Below, one piece after another: positions 58,813 through 64,000 of a stretch of DNA of 64,000 nt. Within the stretch, counting starts at the first letter, position 1. Each line of letters opens with the position of its first letter. The notes below the pieces were generated by a model. That model was given only the letters and a program-made list of their open reading frames with translations. It searched no databases and was not told the DNA's origin. Position numbers and translations under genes: made by a program. The DNA comes from Vitellaria paradoxa (Eukaryota > Streptophyta > Magnoliopsida > Ericales > Sapotaceae), in contig CM034242.1 in the NCBI GenBank assembly GCA_019916065.1, forward strand, positions 8,562,879 through 8,626,878. Direction: 5' to 3'.

Positions 58813-59133
58813 GTCTTGGCAGCCTGAATCCTTTTGTCCCATCTCCATGCAGAGTGAAACTGCATACAATTCTTTAGTTTGCGTCTTCTGCTATAAGCCA
58901 TTTGATGCTAAGTTGGACTGGAGTATGGTCGCTAAAGCTTCTCCCTGTTATGTGACTGTATGTTGTCATTTTATTTTTCTTTAACTACTAACATTTTGAG
59001 AATGAAGCCTCATAACTTATGACATGCCTTTGACCAGTATCTGAAGGATTCCATCGATCAAATTATCAGTTTTTTTCAAAGCAATACTGCTGTTAGTCAA
59101 ACCATAGCTCTGGAAACTGCTGCTGCGGTGCAG
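24052..59133 (+). CDS. VPS13: VPS13 lipid-transfer protein, N-terminal 613 residues, 14 exons; gene continues past the window
   Basis: Exons: 24052-24148, 32252-32355, 39463-39597, 39693-39743, 44649-44743, 44818-44935, 51903-52004, 52089-52277, 52363-52523, 56809-56979, 58203-58295, 58385-58706, 58853-58957, 59038-59133. All have GT-AG borders and join in frame (1,839 nt). The product starts [20 protein letters not shown], the chorein N-terminal domain (about residues 1-115, including [16 protein letters not shown] at exon 3). [11 protein letters not shown] follows at exon 5, SWWSFGW at exons 11-12, and then the VPS13 repeat region. Family knowledge: VPS13 proteins are very long (over 3,000 residues) bridges that move bulk lipid between membranes at organelle contact sites through a hydrophobic groove. 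The sequence looks closest to the plant VPS13M1-type protein, from memory. No lesion was seen in any exon. The next exon was not found before 64,000, so the last intron exceeds 4.8 kb. Confidence 0.95.
25484..26540. mobile_element. Non-autonomous MULE-like TIR element (1,057 bp)
   Basis: Left end starts GGGTTAATTACAAGATCATC. The reverse complement of the right end starts CAGGTTAATTAAATAATCAC. Similarity of the two inverted ends continues inward for roughly 150 bp (for example CCCCTCAA, ACACTGATA, ATTTTAACAGAATTTA against ATTTTAACAAAATTTA). Flanks are GAAATTATA (25,475-25,483) and AAAATTATA (26,541-26,549), a 9-bp duplication with one mismatch. Long TIRs with 9-bp duplications are typical of Mutator-like elements. 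No transposase frame; a (TA)n run lies inside. Confidence 0.7.
25656..25689. repeat. (AT)n microsatellite
   Basis: About 17 AT dinucleotides inside the MULE-like element. Confidence 0.9.
28050..28362. repeat. Possible short TIR repeat with GTGTTTGG end
   Basis: Begins GGTGTTTGGAGGTATG and ends GGCTTACCAAACGG, short inverted ends like the spacer MITEs. The interior is rich in CCAACTTT and TTGCCAA motifs and differs from families A-C. No target duplication was established. Confidence 0.35.
28432..29240 (+). mobile_element. 5'-truncated RTE-clade non-LTR retrotransposon
   Basis: Encodes the C-terminal half of an RTE reverse transcriptase: LFADDIIL active-site motif near 28,465, then the downstream region ([48 protein letters not shown]). 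One in-frame stop (28,690) and later disruption make it dead. The 3' end is CTTGGTTTGGT, the short repeated tail typical of the clade. A 17-bp target duplication TATGGTATGTGGAATAT flanks it exactly (28,415-28,431 and 29,241-29,257). Same family as the copy at 37,552-38,735. Confidence 0.92.
31298..31710. repeat. Tandem duplication, period about 218 bp
   Basis: 31,298-31,510 and 31,516-31,710 align throughout, sharing CATTTGCCATTG, AATAGTAATCTGCTTAT, AGTTTTAATTGTT, CCTTCTCATTTT and TGCCTTTTCTATATG. The second copy lacks about 18 bp. Non-coding. Confidence 0.85.
32540..33403 (-). pseudogene. Plant mobile domain (aminotransferase-like PMD) relic
   Basis: Two overlapping minus-strand frames give the PMD signature when read in order: [18 protein letters not shown], then [20 protein letters not shown] (the RW..THTF...GE core), and after a frameshift [20 protein letters not shown]. 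Upstream, 33,077-33,403 encodes a Ser/Pro-rich stretch ending in a stop just before the PMD frame. PMD genes occur both as host genes and as cargo in MULEs and in some Gypsy elements. The frame breaks and the truncation at about 32,540 show this copy is dead. Confidence 0.6.
33636..34325 (+). repeat. Possible LTR next to the PMD relic
   Basis: A GC-richer stretch beginning TGTTGGTAGCC with a TATATAA box at 34,124-34,130, a CT microsatellite about 50 bp later, and TGCACA at its end. The promoter-like layout resembles a plant LTR. Its partner LTR, primer-binding site and target duplication were not found, so this rests on composition and layout only. Confidence 0.3.
34178..34202. repeat. (CT)n microsatellite
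   Basis: About 12 CT units followed by GTGCGCGCTCGCG. Confidence 0.9.
35141..38829 (-). mobile_element. 5'-truncated L1-type LINE, interrupted by an RTE insertion
   Basis: Minus strand, poly-A tail at the left (poly-T from 35,141). From right to left it encodes the L1 ORF2 reverse transcriptase: [10 protein letters not shown] at the truncated end, [36 protein letters not shown], then [14 protein letters not shown] and the C-terminal zf-RVT domain ([26 protein letters not shown]). Stops near 36,311 and 36,040 plus frame changes make it non-functional. A perfect 12-bp target duplication TCTAGGTCTTTT flanks it (35,129-35,140 and 38,830-38,841). Its own length without the inserted RTE is about 2.5 kb. 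It lies antisense to VPS13. Confidence 0.93.
37552..38735 (-). mobile_element. RTE-clade retroposon nested in the L1
   Basis: Minus strand. Begins (5' truncated) at [19 protein letters not shown], continues [20 protein letters not shown] and LFADDIVL, and ends with the tail seen on the plus strand as four CCAAA units. The target duplication ACCTCTAA flanks it (37,544-37,551 and 38,736-38,743), and removing it restores continuity of the L1 reverse-transcriptase region. A stop after the LKLEL-like segment and a frame break make it dead. About 375 bp longer at the 5' side than the 28,432 copy. Confidence 0.93.
39834..40015. repeat. Tandem duplication, period about 94 bp, in intron 4
   Basis: Copies at 39,834-39,924 and 39,928-40,015 share CTTACCTGACT, GCAGAAATCAGGT and TAAAGCT. 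Each contains AGCTGTAAGC-type self-complementary words (GCTTAC and GTAAGC), so the unit could fold. Confidence 0.8.
42060..43070 (+). pseudogene. Decayed Copia gag relic with duplicated zinc knuckle
   Basis: Translation with stops shows the gag start motif [18 protein letters not shown] (N-Y-W-A of UBN2/Copia gag), [14 protein letters not shown] further on, and a zinc-knuckle-like [15 protein letters not shown] near 42,810. The knuckle region is then repeated in tandem (42,832-42,944 and 42,956-43,068; period 124). No LTR was found. Clearly dead. Confidence 0.65.
43955..44250 (+). mobile_element. Possible tRNA-derived SINE
   Basis: GGTTCGAGTCC (44,010-44,020) is a pol III B-box, set in a perfect T-arm (CTGG-TTCGAGT-CCAG). 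About 50 bp of tRNA-sized sequence precedes it but the D arm is poor. The tail ends ATTCATAAAAAAAA at about 44,249. Flanks (AAGTTTAACAAAAATG and AAGTCAAACACTAG) could be a decayed target duplication. It is not a working tRNA gene. It might instead be a chance B-box. Confidence 0.35.
46464..46613. repeat. Minisatellite, three units of 44-50 bp
   Basis: Units start TGATCTAAAATGCCCCC (46,464 and 46,514) and TGGCCAGAAATGCCCC (46,558). Each contains CAGGCTGATC- or GCGAATCACC-like and GGGGAGGG-like words. Confidence 0.7.
46700..46908 (+). repeat. Copia 5' LTR
   Basis: Begins TATTGGAAAAAATATATG and ends CTCTAAA; the partner ends CTCTACA, so the canonical CA end is mutated here. Contains GTGTATATATATGCAG, a possible TATA region, and AATGAAATAAATTC, a possible polyadenylation region. 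Confidence 0.95.
46909..46919 (+). promoter_or_regulatory. Copia primer-binding site
   Basis: TGATATCAGAG directly after the LTR matches the usual plant initiator-methionine tRNA complement (TGGTATCAGAG) with one mismatch. Confidence 0.85.
47120..47278 (+). repeat. Tandem duplication in the Copia leader, period about 81 bp
   Basis: Units starting GACAATCGATTCTCATC (47,120) and GACAGTTGATTCTCAT (47,201) share GAGGCGACG, CATCTTC/TATCTTC and ACGATTGA. They sit in the GC-rich 745-bp leader between the PBS and gag. Confidence 0.6.
47665..48411 (+). pseudogene. Copia gag, truncated by a stop before the zinc knuckle
   Basis: Open from ATG 47,665 to TAG 48,409-48,411 (248 residues). Motifs: [20 protein letters not shown] near the start, [20 protein letters not shown], then the [20 protein letters not shown] region, all of the UBN2/Copia capsid type. 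After the stop the same frame continues into the first half of a zinc knuckle (WCTYCKK near 48,480), cut off at the internal deletion at 48,500. Confidence 0.88.
48500..48608 (-). repeat. Inverted 109-bp copy of reverse-transcriptase sequence at the deletion junction
   Basis: The reverse complement of this stretch matches 49,286-49,394 over 109 bp with three mismatches that I can count. On the minus strand it reads [20 protein letters not shown], the N-terminal part of the Copia reverse transcriptase. Left of it is the gag zinc knuckle; right of it, from 48,609, is the integrase C-terminal motif [12 protein letters not shown]. It therefore fills the gap where protease and the integrase core should be. 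Confidence 0.92.
48609..50631 (+). pseudogene. Copia pol remnant: integrase end, reverse transcriptase, RNase H
   Basis: Starts with the integrase C-terminal end ([12 protein letters not shown]) and a Ser/Pro-rich linker. Reverse transcriptase from about 49,200: [20 protein letters not shown], then [20 protein letters not shown], then the active-site [14 protein letters not shown] near 49,720. RNase [58 protein letters not shown], stop at 50,631. Defects: stops at about 49,203, 49,285, 49,656, 49,863 and 50,121 and a frameshift near 49,485. The short spans between defects and the conserved residues suggest fairly recent decay. Confidence 0.92.
50678..50686 (+). other. Copia polypurine tract
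   Basis: GAGGGGGAG ends exactly at the start of the 3' LTR, where plus-strand priming would occur. Confidence 0.85.
50687..50895 (+). repeat. Copia 3' LTR
   Basis: 209 bp, TATTGGAAAA to CTCTACA. Differences from the 5' LTR that I can count: G/A, G/C, G/C, T/G and A/C. Followed by the TCATC duplication. Confidence 0.95.
53049..53217 (-). mobile_element. Extremely 5'-truncated L1 insertion (169 bp)
   Basis: Poly-T then GGAAAAAGATAAGTAAAATT, the same 3' UTR words as the L1 at 35,141 (GAAAAAGATAAGTAAG), followed by GATGATGCTT-like sequence. A perfect 17-bp target duplication GACTGAATCTGAATTAT flanks it (53,032-53,048 and 53,218-53,234). Antisense to VPS13; only the 3' tail remains. Confidence 0.88.
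53627..53886. mobile_element. MITE with inverted ends (260 bp)
   Basis: Left ATTTGTTTGGGGATAAGATT and reverse-complemented right ATTTGTTTGGTGTAACAAAA pair over the first 11 bases, with similarity continuing inward to GGATAAG on both sides. Interior has GGGTAATGAACGGGA and GGGATAAGTGGGAATA. Superfamily not assigned. Confidence 0.6.
55816..55841. repeat. (CT)n microsatellite
   Basis: About 13 CT units. Confidence 0.9.
56097..56605 (+). mobile_element. L1 3' fragment (zf-RVT region)
   Basis: Encodes [20 protein letters not shown] followed by CCCTKELW, the Cys/His pattern of the L1 C-terminal zf-RVT domain, then decayed sequence and an A-rich end after TTTCATTTACTAATGT. In sense with VPS13. Target duplication not identified. 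Confidence 0.65.
56980..58202 (+). other. VPS13 intron 10 (1.2 kb)
   Basis: T-rich, no gene. The phrase AAGGCCAAAC recurs near 57,830 and 57,940 beside TTGAACT/TTGAATT words, hinting at old repeated sequence. Confidence 0.6.
58750..58808. repeat. (CT)n microsatellite in VPS13 intron 12
   Basis: About 29 CT units, 44 bp after the exon 12 donor and 44 bp before exon 13. It makes up more than a third of this 146-bp intron, so length changes would alter intron size and its polypyrimidine context. Confidence 0.93.
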
Positions 59134-60106
59134 GTTTGGTTCTATGAATGCCTTTCCTCTGAAATTCTGAATTTATTAGTAAGATGCTGACAGTAAAAGT
59201 TAAAATTTAAGACAAAAAAAAAAAAAAAATGAAAAATAAAAAGATTTCAGTGATGAAGACATCATTGTTTAAAACTACCTGCCAGTGCTGCTTCTGAGAA
59301 AATTAATCACTCAATCAAAGGTCAAGCATTCTGGGTGCAAAGTTTATATCCTCTCTGAGCGTTACATATTCTTTAGGTGGCCACAATATCAAGATTGCTT
59401 TTTTTGTAGAAGTTTGTGTCAGTACAATATCTGGGATTATTGTATTACAGTGGAGAGCTGTTCGACTTATTTGGAGCTGTCATCTCACTGAAAGGAGGAA
59501 GCACAAGTTGTGTTGATGTTTTAAAGGATCCTGGTATTGGAAAACAAGGATCAAAAAATCGTTTCTTTTCCACAAATGGTCAAAAAGTTTCCATTTCCTA
59601 AGTGGCCGAAATGAAACATTAGTGGCACACCACAAATAAAACATAATATATTAAAATAATAAGTTTTGTAATTATTTTATTATTAAGCTTTTGTATTTAG
59701 ATGGATTTCGATAAATACTTCTAAATCTTTGTAACATATTATCGTGCCGCTCTTGGAATGCTTCTGAAGACCTCTGAAATGTTTTTGAACGTTGTTTCCT
59801 GTGCTAACTGACACGCTATTGAAAAATTTTAATCCTTGATAGAAAATACCTAAGTTTTCAGAATACCTCGAGATATGTCTGTTGAATCGTATGTACAGGT
59901 AATCTTAAATGTACACCTGATGTGGATTTGTGAATAATACATGGTCTGGATTTTTTCCTGGGTAAGTATGGTCTGGATTTTAGATATTATGACAGGTGAA
60001 TTTTAGCACAATTCATTAGGGTGAAGAAACTTGTGTTGGATGGTATCATTGATGAATAGTTTGATTAAGATATTCACATTATTGATTGATATAGGGCAGA
60101 TTTGAA
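59134..60106 (+). other. Start of VPS13 intron 14
   Basis: Begins at GTTTGGTTCTATG after exon 14. Poly-A run at 59,216-59,229. No gene or clear repeat. The intron continues past 64,000. Confidence 0.6.
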
Positions 60107-62810
60107 AATTTTAGTAGTAAGTACTATAGTTAGGCTGTTTATGTCTTTATATAAATATTTAGAATTTTCTATTATTCATTTCCTATTCTGTTTAGATCTC
60201 CCAAATATTATAAATAGATGCCTAGGCTCCTAGTTTTGGGTGTCCTAAATTTCTTGTAGTCTCCCTATCTTAACAAGATATGGAGCAGGGATCCTTAAAG
60301 CCCTGTGGGTGTAGTGTGGCATTTGAAAGGCCTAAAAACTCTAGCCTCCACTCGCAGAAGTCAAAAGACTAGGCTTAGCCACTACCAAGTATTAAATTAA
60401 TATCCCTGCCTCCGTTTGCTAGATAATCGAAACATCCACACAGGAGTTTAAAACTAGCCGTCACCGCATGAAGAGCTCCAAGACTTAGTTGCCACCATCA
60501 CCCACCCCTCATAGTTCCATCTTCAACCATCAAAAAGGCCAATCAAGTTGTTAGAGGCCTCTTTAGTCATTGAAGAGCCTCGTTATCCAAGTCGGAACAC
60601 CAGTTGAGCCCTCACGCACTTGCATGTGCCACCATGGTTAGGAGCATGAGGTCTACTCTCCGCAGAGCCCACTAGTGCACGATGAGACGTCAAACAATAT
60701 TTTCGATTGTGGTTGCTTCTGCTTTGGTTGCCTTTCCTTGAGACTGTATTGACACCCTTTTTGGGTTTGTCGTAGTCTTTTCCAACCATCTTCTTGTATG
60801 ACATTTGCACCTTTAGCAACTCACAGTGAGGAAGCGACTTTTCAATGTTCCTTCTTATAGCCTCTGTTGATTATTCGTTGGTGGTTTGTTGTCTCTTGAT
60901 ATCTAAACTTTCTGTCAGGCTACTGTTCATGACATTGGTTTGTCACCCTTGGGATTCAACTCTCTCTTAGGCTATTGTTCATAGTAGTCTTCTTTGGTTT
61001 TTGGGCCTAGCATATGTCCTTTTTTTTTTTTTTTTTTGAAAAGATAGGTAAGATTTATTATAAGCATCAAAAAGATGCTAATAGAAAGCTACAAAAATAC
61101 AATTTTCTCCTACTCACTGCATGCTAGCAATAAAATATAGAAAGGAACAGAGGTCAATCTCTTTCCCCTCTTCTACCCAACTGTACAAACGAGAAAGGAA
61201 TAAACTTTTGTTATGCAAAACAGTCCTCTCTATGTTATCAAATATTCGCCGGTTGCGCTCCTTCCAAATCTTTCAAAATAGACATAAGGGAGCCAAATTC
61301 CATATCTTTTTCTTCCTCCTTCCTAGTGGTTGTCCCGACCAAACTAAAAGAAAACTTTCTAAATTTTCGGGAAAACACATTTGGACACCAAAACATGATA
61401 GGGTTAGACTCCATAGTTCAGTAGACCAAATGCAATGAATGAATGGATGGTTGATTGATTCCTCTTGTCTGTGACATAAAGGACATCTATTAATCAAGGA
61501 GTAACCCCTAAGTTTTAGATTATCCATAGTCAAGATCCTCCCCCTCGCAGCACACCAAGAGAAGAAGATGACCCTTGTAGGAGTAGGAGTTTTCCATAAC
61601 TTTATTCATGGAAAAATATCCTTCTCCCCTTCCTGTAAGGATAGATAAAAGGACTTCACGGTGAAAGTATTATGCTTTGACTGCTTTCAAATCATAACGT
61701 CTGCTGTGTCCTCAATCTGTAATGAATAAAGAAGCTCCAAAAGTAACCAAAAGCTGTCCAATTCCCAATTATTCATACTTCTTCTCAGCTGCACATTTCA
61801 AACTCTTTTCGAACCATGACCTGTGCTGTAGTCTGAAACCAAAGCATTCTGCCTAGCATATATCCTAGCCTAGTGGTTTATTGGCTACTGCAGCTATTGG
61901 CACAATGGCCATAACAAACCAAGCCCAGTTCTCTTTATCTTTGGGCTTGGTGTTTATTTGAGCCCATTTCTATTTTGGACTTATTTTTCTCCTATTTTGG
62001 TGACTGATATAATTAATCAGTCGATATTCCCCCAACACTAAGCTTTATGATGAAGAGGGCCAATTACTAGATGATTCAAGAAAATATGGGTGGTTAACTA
62101 GTAAGCTAAATTAATCAACAATTACTTGATTAGATTATCTCCTTGCTACTAATGTGGGGAGCCTGTTCTTGGATTCTCCAAGAACAATTATTGTAGTGTT
62201 GTCATTCCTATATTAAGATATTTCAAAGGTGCCATTGGTTATGGTTTTCTGTACGAGGATTGTTGTCATATTTTTAATTGAGAGGTAAGTGGACTTGGGT
62301 CAGATCTCCATATTATAGATCCACTAGTCATTATTGTGTGTTTGTAGGCAAAAACCTGGTATTTTGTAAAAGTGAAAAACAAAAAGCAAACTTTGATGGA
62401 CTGATCGAGTACAAATTCTGAATATGGAGTTATGGACCACTACATATGATGTGAATTGGTATGGTTGAAAACATATTTTTGAAGAATTTGGTGTGTCAGA
62501 CAAGTCTCCTATGGGATTAAAGTATGATAACCGAGCTACAATTAAAAATATTCTGTAAGAGAACAAGGGACATTAAGGTAGCTTATCATTTTCTTCATGG
62601 AAAACTTATCCAAAATGTAATAAATACCATGCATGTAAAGTGAGAAGATTAACTCACTTATCTGTTTACTAAAAGCTTTTTGGGTTAAATATTTTTATAA
62701 TATCTTGAAACATGATATATATGCTACAACTTAAGGGAGAGCATTAGAAGTAAGTATTAAGTTTGCATATTTATGTCTTATTATAAATATTTAGGGTTTG
62801 GGTTAATTAT
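60107..62810 (+). mobile_element. Old Copia relic split by an L1
   Basis: Possible LTR starts at 60,107 (TTTTAGTAGTAAGTAC ... TTTATGTCTT ... ATAAATATTTAG) and at about 62,744 (ATTAGAAGTAAGTATT ... TTTATGTCTT ... ATAAATATTTAG) align. Between 62,090 and 62,740 a stop-riddled frame keeps Copia RNase H features (IGYGFLYED-like, KVKNKKQTLMD, NSEYGVM, WLKTYF, then DNRATIK-like and a purine tract TTAAGGGAGAGC before the right LTR). The region 60,300-61,000 would be leader/gag but is unrecognisable. Only about the first 65 bp of the right LTR is visible. Confidence 0.55.
61021..61851 (-). mobile_element. 5'-truncated L1 nested in the Copia relic
   Basis: Poly-T at 61,021, then 3' UTR words shared with the 35-kb L1, then minus-strand coding of the zf-RVT end: [49 protein letters not shown]. 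It is a close relative of 35,234-35,728. A 15-bp target duplication with one mismatch, CCTAGCATATGTCCT / CCTAGCATATATCCT, flanks it (61,006-61,020 and 61,852-61,866). Confidence 0.9.
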
Positions 62811-63206
62811 TACTCATGGGGGGTGATTTGACAAGAGAACATGACTCACTAGTGGTAAAAGAGTTAACTATTTGGAAATGAGTGCCAAATGAAGAGTATT
62901 TGTTAAATTTAACACGCATGTGATATTCATATGTCATGTAATGTTATGTTTCTTTCTTTTCAGCCAAAGAATGGTAACAAAATCATGCAAAATAGAATTA
63001 TAAAGTGCCCTTTAGAGACGTTTTGGTTATTTACTCACAATTATTTAATGGGAAGGCAACGTAACTTCGCATGGTGCATGCATATTACATGCCTATTAAA
63101 TTTGACAGTCCATTTGACATTTCAGTCCAAACATGGAGGGGGTTATGTGTTCACTTTCTAACCACATGGGGGTCATTTATTTTCTTGGTCAAACCACAAG
63201 AGGGTA
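62800..63206. other. Possible TIR-type repeat between the two LTR elements
   Basis: Starts GGGTTAATTATTACTCATGG, like the MULE-like element end at 25,484. Near 63,205 the reverse complement reads TACCCTCTTGTGGTTTGACC, partly matching TACTCATGGGGGGTGATTTG at the left. The right boundary is not convincing, so this is only suggestive. Confidence 0.3.
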
Positions 63207-63476
63207 TGATGGGGACTAAGATATGAGGATTTATATATTTTATGATTTTATATTTATTCTTTAGGTTATTTTTAGTAATTATTGGGATTTGATTGGATTT
63301 GATTTTTCTTTAAATGATATTAGGGATGTTATGGGATTTGATTCTCCCGAACTTAGCCTATATAAAGGCTTTTGAATGAATGAATGAATTGATTGTTGAA
63401 TTTAGAATTAGATTTTAATTTAGTTTATATTAATTTTCTTTAGTTAGTTGTGTTCTTGCTTCCCTGTGTTACATCA
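63207..63476 (+). repeat. 5' LTR of an LTR retrotransposon running off the window
   Basis: Probable start TGATGGGGACTAAG, TATA box CTATATAAAGGC near 63,359, tandem GAAT words after it, end TGTGTTACATCA. The end is fixed by the PBS two bases later; the start is less sure. The partner LTR lies outside the window. Confidence 0.65.
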
Positions 63477-63478
63477 AG

Positions 63479-63490
63479 TGGTATCAGAGC
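63479..63490 (+). promoter_or_regulatory. Primer-binding site TGGTATCAGAGC
   Basis: Exact match to the standard plant initiator-methionine tRNA complement, two bases after the LTR end. Confidence 0.88.
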
Positions 63491-64000
63491 AAAACTTTCG
63501 TTGCACAGCTTCCGTCGCCTTGTTTGTTCATCAGAAGCTTTAAGCCTCCTTGTCAATCACACAAATAGCCTTGTAGTCATCGATCATAACACCATCCCTT
63601 CCCAACGAACAGCATGGGTACCAGCGAGTCACATCATTCACCTCTCGAACCTAGCATCCCTATGGTTTTTGTTGACAATTGTGATTCTATTCTTTAGTCT
63701 CCTCTTTTGGCGGTTAATTTCTCCTGATCATGACGAGTTGGTGACTACATTAAGGCATGCATAAAGGTCCATAAATTGATCGATCTCCTAATCCTGTAGG
63801 TTCTTCTAAGGATGACATTCCTTACAGATACCTTGTTGCTTGACTTGTTAAGCTCGTCCACTAATCCATCCCAGCTTTGGGACAATTCATATGCTTTGGA
63901 TACTAATCACATCGCCTCTCATCTCCTATCCAAGGGTGCTTCCAAAACTTTACCCTTTCTCCTCTCCCAACCTTGAAGGAAGTAATCTAGCACAAAGCTC
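63491..64000 (+). mobile_element. Internal region of the LTR element, partial
   Basis: Leader followed by an ATG at about 63,614 reading MGTSESHHSPLEPSIPMV before a stop. The remainder to the window edge has stops in all frames I followed. Lineage (Copia or Gypsy) cannot be set from this piece. Confidence 0.45.

Overview
The window is nuclear DNA of a flowering plant, almost certainly a eudicot. Evidence: spliced genes with plant-only families (FCS-like zinc finger; plant-type VPS13), AT-rich spacers, and plant-type Copia, L1, RTE and MITE repeats. Very large repeat-filled introns suggest a woody or otherwise repeat-rich genome; I cannot name the species.

Layout. Bases 1-18,440 are gene-poor, AT-rich spacer filled with short MITE-like repeats whose ends read GTGTTTGG or similar, in at least three families. 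Bases 18,540-20,060 hold a two-exon FLZ (DUF581) zinc-finger gene on the plus strand with a six-codon upstream ORF whose stop overlaps the main start. Bases 20,060-24,000 are spacer with MITEs and a decayed Ty3/Gypsy gag relic. From 24,052 to beyond the right edge runs the 5' part of a VPS13 lipid-transfer protein gene (plus strand). I traced 14 exons ending at 59,133: 1,839 coding nt (613 residues) in 35.1 kb, every exon join keeping frame. The rest of the gene lies to the right.

The VPS13 introns are a nested archive of mobile elements: a MULE-like TIR element (25.5-26.5 kb), two RTE-clade retroposons (28.4 kb plus strand; 37.6 kb minus strand), a plant-mobile-domain relic next to a possible LTR (32.5-34.3 kb), an L1 element with 12-bp target duplications that itself carries the second RTE (35.1-38.8 kb), a Copia gag relic (42-43 kb), a complete-ended but internally deleted Copia element (46,700-50,895) inside an older L1 fragment, further L1 tails, a small MITE, an older Copia relic split by another L1 (60.1-62.8 kb) and the 5' LTR plus primer-binding site of another LTR element (63.2 kb onward).

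The two cellular genes have no evident functional link. The notable material is the transposon record, notably a Copia element whose protease and integrase core have been lost and whose deletion junction holds an inverted 109-bp copy of its own reverse-transcriptase gene. No CRISPR array, rRNA gene or intact tRNA gene was seen.
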